A DNA stretch of 5,678 nt from JBGQAS01 sp964498605 (GTDB taxonomy: Bacteria > Chloroflexota > Anaerolineae > Anaerolineales > Anaerolineaceae): NCBI GenBank assembly GCA_964498605.1, contig CAZCHK010000093.1, positions 1 through 5,678 on the forward strand, in the 5' to 3' direction. Shown one piece after another: positions 1 to 5,453 of this stretch. Below the pieces are notes generated by a model. It saw only the letters and a list, made by a program, of their open reading frames with translations, did no database searches and was not told where the DNA came from. The position numbers and the translations under genes were made by a program. Every line of letters starts with the position of its first letter. Within the stretch, counting starts at the first letter, position 1.

Positions 1-8
1 GACCTCGA

Positions 9-80
9 TGCGGGGTAGAGCAGCGGAAGCTCGTCGGGCTCATAACCCGGAGGTCCTTGGTTCGAATCCAAGCCCCGCTA
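9..80 (+). tRNA. Initiator tRNA-fMet, anticodon CAU
   Basis: The full cloverleaf can be drawn: acceptor 9-15 with 73-79, D stem 18-21 with 29-32, anticodon stem 34-38 with 46-50, T stem 56-60 with 68-72, T loop TTCGAAT at 61-67 and discriminator A80. The anticodon CAT is at 41-43 in the loop CTCATAA. Initiator rather than elongator identity follows from three marks: no Watson-Crick pair at 1-72 (T9 opposite T79), three consecutive G-C pairs GGG/CCC at the base of the anticodon stem, and an A11-U24 pair in the D stem. These marks are known to block EF-Tu use and favour formylation and P-site binding. The DNA continues ACCT, so the terminal A of CCA must be added by nucleotidyltransferase. The D loop is short (7 bases) but keeps GG. 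Confidence 0.95.
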
Positions 81-90
81 CCTGAACTTT

Positions 91-109
91 CTTGCCTGAA
101 CAAGGCAAG
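91..109 (+). other. Small hairpin just downstream of tRNA-fMet
   Basis: CTTGCCT (91-97) is perfectly complementary to AGGCAAG (103-109) around a 5-base loop. It lies 10 bases past the tRNA and before the terminator, with no T-tract of its own. It could mark the 3' trailer for tRNA processing. The structure is seen; its function is inferred. Confidence 0.5.
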
Positions 110-120
110 GGATAGATAAC

Positions 121-154
121 GCGCCAGTTCCATTTTTGGAAACTGGCGCTTTTT
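121..154 (+). terminator. Rho-independent terminator of the tRNA transcript
   Basis: GCGCCAGTT (121-129) pairs with AACTGGCGC (141-149). The inner CCA/TGG can extend the stem past a bulged A. Five T residues follow at 150-154. The opposite strand has no T-tract after the stem, so it works on the + strand only. It separates the tRNA unit from the downstream operon, which must have its own promoter or depend on read-through. Confidence 0.9.
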
Positions 155-306
155 ATACCGGGGAGAATATTTTCTGCCCAATGTTTTTAGCGATCTGAGA
201 GCCCTATATCCGTGATGGTGTGAACGCGAAGCGTAGAAAACGAGTAAAATTATACGGATCATGCAACAGGATTGAAGGCAATTACCGCCACTCTGAAAGA
301 ATAACA
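155..306 (+). other. Leader region between tRNA terminator and operon
   Basis: About 150 bases with no convincing gene. The operon promoter should lie here, but no good -35/-10 pair is visible. TATATC at 205-210 and TATACG at 251-256 are the nearest to a -10 box, and neither has a recognisable TTGACA-like partner. The frame of the first gene stays open back to a GTG at 220, so a longer N-terminus cannot be fully excluded. Confidence 0.35.
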
Positions 307-1239
307 GTGAAAGATGCATTAATCGGGTATTCGGGTTTTGTGGGTTCGAATCTATGCCAGCAGCATTCATTCAACAGGCTGTATAATTCCGCGAACATCT
401 CCGACGCGTTCAGGACCAACCCTGATCTTTGCGTGTATGCCGGGGTTCGAGCAGAAAAATTCATGGCAGCAAAGAACCCTGCTGAAGATCTGGCAATAAT
501 CAAAAGCGCCATCAGGAATATCCAGCTGATCAAACCACAGCGTGTGGTATTGATCTCTACTATTGATGTGCACCCTGTCCCGGTGGATGTTGACGAAAAC
601 TCTGGGATCGATGTGAACAAGTCTGGTGTTTATGGGCGGAATCGACGGCTGCTCGAATCATGGGTTCAGGAAAACACTGATCAAAGCTTGATCGTTCGTC
701 TGCCCGCTTTGTTTGGCAAAAACCTTAAGAAAAACTTCATTTACGACATGATTCATGTTATTCCATCCCTGTTGAATAAAGAACGCTATGATGAATTTGG
801 CTCGCGTGAACCGTTAATCCACAGGTATTACCAGCCTCAGGTGAGTGGTTTTTTTAAATGCGCGGCACCTCCAGACCAAAGAGAAAATTTGAAACAAGCC
901 TTTAAGCGGGTGGGGTTTTCTGCTTTGAATTTCACCGATAGCCGAGCGTCGTTCCAGTTTTACAATCTGGCGTACTTGTGGCGGCACATTCAAGTGGCTT
1001 TAGAGAATCACCTGAGTGTGATCCACCTGGCTGTGGGACCTCTTGTTGTTGGAGAAATATATCGATCCATCACGGGGGAGATATTTGTTAATGAATTGGA
1101 AAAGGGCATTGTGCGCTATGATTTCAAATCGATCCACGCCGGTCTATATGGCGGTTCACATGGGTACATTTTTGATCAAGAACGGGTGATGTGCGATTTA
1201 CGGGAATTTGTCGAAAACGAGAAACGAAATATCACATGA
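307..1239 (+). CDS. NAD(P)-dependent epimerase/reductase-like SDR protein
   Basis: 310 residues from a GTG start. An in-frame GTG at 220 would add 29 residues, but the added stretch is basic and unlike the family. Starting at 307 puts the Rossmann loop at the N-terminus, as usual (G7-Y-S-G10-F-V-G13). This marks an extended SDR/NAD-dependent epimerase fold binding NAD(P) in the cytoplasm. A core strand VVLISTIDVHP (80-90) holds the usual Ser/Thr of the active site. The catalytic pair appears as Y109-G-R-N-R113, so the normal YxxxK lysine is arginine. A conserved-looking RLPALFG block (131-137) precedes a C-terminal half of about 170 residues that would form the substrate domain. It overlaps the next gene by ATGA (1236-1239). 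A role in making or altering a nucleotide sugar is inferred from fold and neighbours. Substrate and reaction are unknown, and a non-catalytic role is possible given the Lys to Arg change. Confidence 0.85.
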   Translation: MKDALIGYSGFVGSNLCQQHSFNRLYNSANISDAFRTNPDLCVYAGVRAEKFMAAKNPAEDLAIIKSAIRNIQLIKPQRVVLISTIDVHPVPVDVDENSGIDVNKSGVYGRNRRLLESWVQENTDQSLIVRLPALFGKNLKKNFIYDMIHVIPSLLNKERYDEFGSREPLIHRYYQPQVSGFFKCAAPPDQRENLKQAFKRVGFSALNFTDSRASFQFYNLAYLWRHIQVALENHLSVIHLAVGPLVVGEIYRSITGEIFVNELEKGIVRYDFKSIHAGLYGGSHGYIFDQERVMCDLREFVENEKRNIT

Positions 1240-2018
1240 AACTTTCAATCTCAAATATTGCCTGGCCTGCTGAACATGATCCAGAGATGTATTCGTTTAT
1301 CTCTGAGCACCGATTTTCAGGGGTAGAGATTGCACCAACACGGGTTTTTGGCAACAAGCCCTATCAGCAGCTTGGGACTGCAGACGATTTTCGCCGCATG
1401 CTGAAAAAACAGTACGATTTGCGCGTATCTTCGCTCCAATCTATCTGGTATGGCCTTAAAGAAAGCATGTTCGGGGCTGAAAGTGAGCGTGCGACGCTAT
1501 CGGATTACACAAAACAAGCCGTTGTGTTTGCCAAAACCCTTGGTTGTGATAATCTCGTATTTGGCTGCCCAAAAAACCGCAGCATTCCCGGAGTTGAGTT
1601 CATCCCGATCGCGATCGATTTTTTTCGCGAGGTGGGGTATTTCGCTGGTACCCGAGGAGTGATCCTGGCGATTGAACCCAATCCACCCATCTATCATACC
1701 AATTTCATTAACACAACAACCGAAGCATTTGAAATCTGCAGGCAAATCAACCATCCGGCAGTTAAGGTAAACATTGATTTGGGCACCATGATTTACTACG
1801 ATGAGCGTCTGGATTTTATCCACGACCAACTTGAGCTGGTGAATCACATCCATATATCCGAACCAATGCTCGAGGTTATCCAAGAGAGGCCAATTCACAA
1901 AGAACTTTTCCGGCTGGATTACTCAAAATGGATCTCCATCGAGATGAAGGATCCCGGCTGCCTGGATGCGGTGAAGACGGTGATCAGCTACATTGAAAGC
2001 TGCGCATATGCTGCATAA
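1236..2018 (+). CDS. Sugar phosphate isomerase/epimerase-like TIM barrel protein
   Basis: 260 residues from ATG 1236, chosen because MKLSISNIAW begins with the first barrel strand and the start overlaps the previous stop by ATGA. An upstream in-frame start at 1191 would lie deep inside the previous gene. The protein fits the xylose isomerase-like/AP endonuclease 2 family. Likely metal ligands sit at the ends of successive strands: E147 in LAIEPNP, D181 in VNIDLGTM, H206 in NHIHISEP and E236 in ISIEMKD. E31 in GVEIAP closes strand 2. Such enzymes bind a divalent metal and isomerise or epimerise sugars or sugar acids through an enediol. The exact substrate is not predictable. The ribosome-binding site is weak (GAGAAA, 1219-1224), consistent with translation coupled to the upstream gene. 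An endonuclease role is unlikely in this context. Confidence 0.85.
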   Translation: MKLSISNIAWPAEHDPEMYSFISEHRFSGVEIAPTRVFGNKPYQQLGTADDFRRMLKKQYDLRVSSLQSIWYGLKESMFGAESERATLSDYTKQAVVFAKTLGCDNLVFGCPKNRSIPGVEFIPIAIDFFREVGYFAGTRGVILAIEPNPPIYHTNFINTTTEAFEICRQINHPAVKVNIDLGTMIYYDERLDFIHDQLELVNHIHISEPMLEVIQERPIHKELFRLDYSKWISIEMKDPGCLDAVKTVISYIESCAYAA

Positions 2019-2799
2019 CGACATTCCAGGTGTGCCTGACTTCATCTGCAATGAATTTGAGAAAAAAAAGAATCGCTATTGCCTTCTGATTCCCATTCTT
2101 AACGAAAGCGGACGAATCGAGTTGGAACTCGAACGGGCGCGAAGACACGCCGTACATCAGCTGTGCGACATCACGATTTGTGATGGTGGTTCTACGGATG
2201 GCTGCGCCAGTGAAAAGAGTTTGAAGCGATTCGGTGTCAACACCTTGCTGGTGAAAACAGGAAAGGGACGGCAAGGCGCGCAGCTGCGCATGGGATTCTG
2301 GTGGGCGCTGCAGCGGGGATACGATGGCGTAATCACGGTGGACGGCAATAACAAGGACAGCGTTGAAGATGTGGCGAGATTTATTGAAAAGCTCGATTCC
2401 GGATTTGATTTTGTGCAGGGCTCAAGGTTTATCAAGGGCGGGCGCGCGGTCAATACGCCGTTAAGCCGCTACCTGGCGGTAAGAGTACTCCATGCTCCGG
2501 TCATCTCTTTAACTGCCCGGCATTGTTTTACCGATACAACCAATGCTTTCCGGGGTTACTCACGCAGGTATCTGGAAGATCAACGCGTACAAATTTTCCG
2601 AGATGTCTTTACCACCTACGAACTGTTGGCATATTTGTCCGTCCGCGCAAGCCAGCTCGGATTGAAGGTTTGTGAAGTCCCTGTAACGAGGTCCTATCCG
2701 GTTGGTGAAAAGACTCCGACAAAGATCAACGGGTTGAAGGGAAACCTTGCTTTGATGATGATATTGTTCAATAATTTTCTGGGAAAATACAACCCATGA
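2008..2799 (+). CDS. Family 2 glycosyltransferase, polyprenyl-phosphate sugar synthase-like
   Basis: 263 residues from ATG 2008, with GAAAG at 1995-1999 as a possible ribosome-binding site. It overlaps the preceding gene by 11 bases; a TTG at 1993 would add five residues. The GT-A fold is clear: strand CLLIPILNES (25-34), nucleotide-binding DGGSTDG (59-65), a metal-site strand VITVDGNNKDS (108-118), then FVQGSRF (135-141). No long hydrophobic C-terminal anchor is present, so it is probably a peripheral cytoplasmic enzyme. The family resembles dolichyl-phosphate mannose synthase, which moves a sugar from a nucleotide donor to a polyprenyl phosphate; that acceptor is inferred here. The tail ends FLGKYNP, and its stop overlaps the next start (ATGA, 2796-2799). 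A divergent copy of this tail reappears at 4117-4140. Confidence 0.88.
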   Translation: MLHNDIPGVPDFICNEFEKKKNRYCLLIPILNESGRIELELERARRHAVHQLCDITICDGGSTDGCASEKSLKRFGVNTLLVKTGKGRQGAQLRMGFWWALQRGYDGVITVDGNNKDSVEDVARFIEKLDSGFDFVQGSRFIKGGRAVNTPLSRYLAVRVLHAPVISLTARHCFTDTTNAFRGYSRRYLEDQRVQIFRDVFTTYELLAYLSVRASQLGLKVCEVPVTRSYPVGEKTPTKINGLKGNLALMMILFNNFLGKYNP

Positions 2800-4085
2800 C
2801 TGCGTTGTTCAGATCCTTAACTGCGATCTTTAAGAAACGTTCCTTCCGAATATTCATTGTGGCGTTGATGATAATTGCTGCGGCCTTGAATTTTTGGTTA
2901 GGAGGAGATCCGGGGTTTCAAAACGACTCGGAAGGGCTTGTGGTCAGCGGGATCGCTGCAGCCAAGCACGACATCGACCTGGGAGAAAGAAGATTCGGCC
3001 TTGGGAGACTGACGACTCCCCTTACGGATGATCCATACGAGTTATACGATAACCGGAAGCTTTTCGATCAGGGGTATGAATTTCAGGAATACCCGTCTCA
3101 ATTAGGCCTGCAGGGTTGGGTTTTTTACTTGTTCGCCAAATTCATTCCAAGCCCGGTAGCTGCTTTCCGGCTGGCGAACTCCATCATCATGGCCGTGGTC
3201 ATTTCACTCATCAGTTTCGAGGTCTTCAAAAAATATGGCCTGATTTTCGCATCTTCTTTCTATTTTGTGACAGTGTTCTCGATACAGGTGAGGGACTTTG
3301 CGCCCAACCTGTACTGGATGGAGTTCACCTGGTTCCTGCCCATGCTCTTAGGGCTAATCTGCCTGAACCGTCTGGATCAGCGGCGCTGGCTTTATCCGCT
3401 TTTTTACCTCGCTTTTTTGATCAAGTTCTCCTGCGGATATGAATTTACGCCTGTGGTCATCCTGGGCGCAGTCATGTTCCTCGGGGTGGAGTGGCTGCTC
3501 ACCATTAACAGAGACAGGAAACGACAGCAAGTACTGCTGCGAACCATTCTGGTGGTCATTGTCCTGGCTGTTCTGGCTTTCGCCACCGCGATCACCATCC
3601 AGGCATATTTGCGAGGAGATGGCAATCTCTCCGATGGGTTTACAGCCATTTATCAAAAAGACGTGACCCGCCGGACCTTTGGGAATGCGGATGACTTTCC
3701 TGGCGTCTACAAAGACTCGTTGAACGCGTCTGTTCTCGACGTGCTGGGGATGTACCTGTGGGAGGGCCCGACCGGAAAAGCCGTGGTATTGCTTTTGGCA
3801 GCTTCCCTGGCTGTGATCGTCTACCGCTCGTTCAAAGACAAAAAATTGCCCCGAAAAGAAATCTGGCTGCTGCTTTTATCTTTTCTCACCAGTACCGCGT
3901 GGTTCGTGCTCGGCAAGAGCCATTCTTATATTCATATCGACCTCAACGCCGTGATGTGGTATATGGGATATATGCAGACCAGCGTTTATATCGTGGCGAA
4001 TTTCGTGTTCTTCCTTGTGATCTCAAACAAGGGTCTTCAACGCAGAGCTGCAGGATCAAAGGCCAAAATCGATGAAAAGCTTTGA
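2796..4085 (+). CDS. Polytopic membrane protein, copy 1 (GT-C glycosyltransferase-like)
   Basis: 429 residues with about ten or eleven hydrophobic segments, roughly 18-37, 105-118 (weak), 124-143, 147-164, 174-191, 197-212, 217-236, 248-271, 327-343, 355-373 and 390-410, and a basic C-terminal tail. I do not recognise a named family. It resembles GT-C enzymes (PMT/ArnT-like) in having one N-terminal helix, then a long first outer loop with an acidic motif (D44-S-E-G) and a proline-bearing YPSQLGLQG stretch (99-107), and later an RD pair (166-167) in a QVRDFAPN loop. GT-C enzymes take sugars from polyprenyl-phosphate carriers on the outer face. Pairing with a GT2 lipid-sugar synthase fits, but this is inference; a transporter or polymerase remains possible. 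There is no large soluble C-terminal domain. Residues 44-429 are identical to residues 42-427 of copy 2, while the first ~43 differ. GGGA at 2781-2784 may serve as ribosome-binding site. Confidence 0.8.
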   Translation: MTALFRSLTAIFKKRSFRIFIVALMIIAAALNFWLGGDPGFQNDSEGLVVSGIAAAKHDIDLGERRFGLGRLTTPLTDDPYELYDNRKLFDQGYEFQEYPSQLGLQGWVFYLFAKFIPSPVAAFRLANSIIMAVVISLISFEVFKKYGLIFASSFYFVTVFSIQVRDFAPNLYWMEFTWFLPMLLGLICLNRLDQRRWLYPLFYLAFLIKFSCGYEFTPVVILGAVMFLGVEWLLTINRDRKRQQVLLRTILVVIVLAVLAFATAITIQAYLRGDGNLSDGFTAIYQKDVTRRTFGNADDFPGVYKDSLNASVLDVLGMYLWEGPTGKAVVLLLAASLAVIVYRSFKDKKLPRKEIWLLLLSFLTSTAWFVLGKSHSYIHIDLNAVMWYMGYMQTSVYIVANFVFFLVISNKGLQRRAAGSKAKIDEKL

Positions 4086-4118
4086 CAGGATCATCATCGG
4101 AGCGGGTTTTTACGGCTT
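2925..4118 (+). repeat. Direct repeat, copy 1 (1194 bases)
   Basis: By eye it matches 4260-5453 base for base at a constant offset of 1335. It covers codons 44 to the stop of membrane protein copy 1 plus the first 15 codons of an FAD oxidoreductase. Identity starts at GACTCGG (2924 C against 4259 T) and ends at ACGGCTT (4119 T against 5454 G). No transposase or terminal inverted repeats are present. Confidence 0.93.
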
Positions 4119-4140
4119 TCCGGGACAATACAAACCATGA
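4072..4140 (+). pseudogene. 22-codon chimera: FAD oxidoreductase start fused to GT2 tail
   Basis: An ATG at 4072 opens a short frame. Its first 15 residues, MKSFDRIIIGAGFYG, are those of the FAD oxidoreductase at 5407. It continues in frame as FPGQYKP and stops at 4138-4140. That tail closely parallels FLGKYNP, the end of the GT2 enzyme at 2008-2799, and bases 4119-4136 match 2778-2795 at 15 of 18 positions. The frame overlaps the upstream stop by 14 bases and the downstream start by ATGA, exactly as intact genes do in this operon. It is too short to fold as either enzyme and is best read as a recombination scar. It may still keep translation coupled into the second membrane protein. Confidence 0.8.
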
Positions 4141-4259
4141 TCAACTCACGTAAATTGTCTTTTACCACACTATTCCAGAAACGGTATTTCCGAGCCTTAA
4201 TTTTTGCATTGATGATAATTTCCGCGGCCTTGAATTTTTGGCTTGGCACCGATTTCACT
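4119..4259 (+). other. Divergent patch: tail of a second GT2 gene plus a different membrane-protein N-terminus
   Basis: These 141 bases separate the two perfect repeat copies. They are homologous to 2778-2924, not identical, and the coding part is 6 bases shorter overall (one extra codon early, three missing later). The first 22 bases encode a GT2-like C-terminus with its stop. The rest encodes about 41 residues of a membrane-protein start, with about 21 of 36 aligned positions shared with copy 1. It looks like a fragment of a related operon from another strain or locus. Confidence 0.7.
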
Positions 4260-5420
4260 GACTCGGAAGGGCTTGTGGTCAGCGGGATCGCTGCAGCCAA
4301 GCACGACATCGACCTGGGAGAAAGAAGATTCGGCCTTGGGAGACTGACGACTCCCCTTACGGATGATCCATACGAGTTATACGATAACCGGAAGCTTTTC
4401 GATCAGGGGTATGAATTTCAGGAATACCCGTCTCAATTAGGCCTGCAGGGTTGGGTTTTTTACTTGTTCGCCAAATTCATTCCAAGCCCGGTAGCTGCTT
4501 TCCGGCTGGCGAACTCCATCATCATGGCCGTGGTCATTTCACTCATCAGTTTCGAGGTCTTCAAAAAATATGGCCTGATTTTCGCATCTTCTTTCTATTT
4601 TGTGACAGTGTTCTCGATACAGGTGAGGGACTTTGCGCCCAACCTGTACTGGATGGAGTTCACCTGGTTCCTGCCCATGCTCTTAGGGCTAATCTGCCTG
4701 AACCGTCTGGATCAGCGGCGCTGGCTTTATCCGCTTTTTTACCTCGCTTTTTTGATCAAGTTCTCCTGCGGATATGAATTTACGCCTGTGGTCATCCTGG
4801 GCGCAGTCATGTTCCTCGGGGTGGAGTGGCTGCTCACCATTAACAGAGACAGGAAACGACAGCAAGTACTGCTGCGAACCATTCTGGTGGTCATTGTCCT
4901 GGCTGTTCTGGCTTTCGCCACCGCGATCACCATCCAGGCATATTTGCGAGGAGATGGCAATCTCTCCGATGGGTTTACAGCCATTTATCAAAAAGACGTG
5001 ACCCGCCGGACCTTTGGGAATGCGGATGACTTTCCTGGCGTCTACAAAGACTCGTTGAACGCGTCTGTTCTCGACGTGCTGGGGATGTACCTGTGGGAGG
5101 GCCCGACCGGAAAAGCCGTGGTATTGCTTTTGGCAGCTTCCCTGGCTGTGATCGTCTACCGCTCGTTCAAAGACAAAAAATTGCCCCGAAAAGAAATCTG
5201 GCTGCTGCTTTTATCTTTTCTCACCAGTACCGCGTGGTTCGTGCTCGGCAAGAGCCATTCTTATATTCATATCGACCTCAACGCCGTGATGTGGTATATG
5301 GGATATATGCAGACCAGCGTTTATATCGTGGCGAATTTCGTGTTCTTCCTTGTGATCTCAAACAAGGGTCTTCAACGCAGAGCTGCAGGATCAAAGGCCA
5401 AAATCGATGAAAAGCTTTGA
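4137..5420 (+). CDS. Polytopic membrane protein, copy 2 (hybrid duplicate)
   Basis: 427 residues. From D42 to the end (386 residues) it is identical to residues 44-429 of copy 1, including the DSEG first-loop motif, all later membrane helices and the C-terminal tail, so any activity should be shared. Residues 1-41 are a divergent version of the same N-terminal helix region: the core ALNFWLG and helix 1 are kept, but the basic cytoplasmic start and the loop before DSEG differ (GTDFT against GGDPGFQN). The start is fixed by the ATGA overlap with the chimeric mini-frame (4137-4140), mirroring the GT2/copy 1 junction. CGGGA at 4120-4124 may act as ribosome-binding site. Its stop overlaps the FAD oxidoreductase start by 14 bases, which is probably the original gene order. 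Function as for copy 1: a GT-C-like lipid-linked sugar transferase is inferred, not shown. Confidence 0.8.
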   Translation: MINSRKLSFTTLFQKRYFRALIFALMIISAALNFWLGTDFTDSEGLVVSGIAAAKHDIDLGERRFGLGRLTTPLTDDPYELYDNRKLFDQGYEFQEYPSQLGLQGWVFYLFAKFIPSPVAAFRLANSIIMAVVISLISFEVFKKYGLIFASSFYFVTVFSIQVRDFAPNLYWMEFTWFLPMLLGLICLNRLDQRRWLYPLFYLAFLIKFSCGYEFTPVVILGAVMFLGVEWLLTINRDRKRQQVLLRTILVVIVLAVLAFATAITIQAYLRGDGNLSDGFTAIYQKDVTRRTFGNADDFPGVYKDSLNASVLDVLGMYLWEGPTGKAVVLLLAASLAVIVYRSFKDKKLPRKEIWLLLLSFLTSTAWFVLGKSHSYIHIDLNAVMWYMGYMQTSVYIVANFVFFLVISNKGLQRRAAGSKAKIDEKL

Positions 5421-5453
5421 CAGGATCATCATCGGAGCGGGTTTTTACGGCTT
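4260..5453 (+). repeat. Direct repeat, copy 2 (1194 bases)
   Basis: Second copy of the block at 2925-4118. Downstream of 5453 the oxidoreductase frame continues normally, whereas copy 1 breaks off into foreign sequence at 4119. Copy 2 therefore holds the original right junction and copy 1 the original left junction, as expected for a tandem duplication. Confidence 0.93.

Noticed and set aside
220..306. N-terminal extension of the SDR protein from GTG 220
   Set aside because: It would put 29 basic, non-family residues before the Rossmann strand. The start at 307 gives the usual N-terminus.
1606..1617. 12-base palindrome CGATCGCGATCG
   Set aside because: It lies within coding sequence for a plausible helix of the TIM-barrel protein and occurs once. 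It resembles the cyanobacterial GCGATCGC repeat only in part and has no supporting context.
1497..1898. Minus-strand open frame of 133 codons inside the TIM-barrel gene
   Set aside because: The plus strand encodes a full-length enzyme with its metal-binding residues. The antisense frame shows no domain and is a shadow.
3116..3442. Open frames of 60-110 codons inside the membrane-protein genes, on both strands and repeated in both copies
   Set aside because: They are out of frame with a clear membrane protein and recur in both copies only because the DNA is duplicated. None has a recognisable domain or start signal.
2925..5453. Insertion sequence or composite transposon as cause of the duplication
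   Set aside because: No transposase, terminal inverted repeats or target-site duplication are seen. The repeat borders fall inside two genes.
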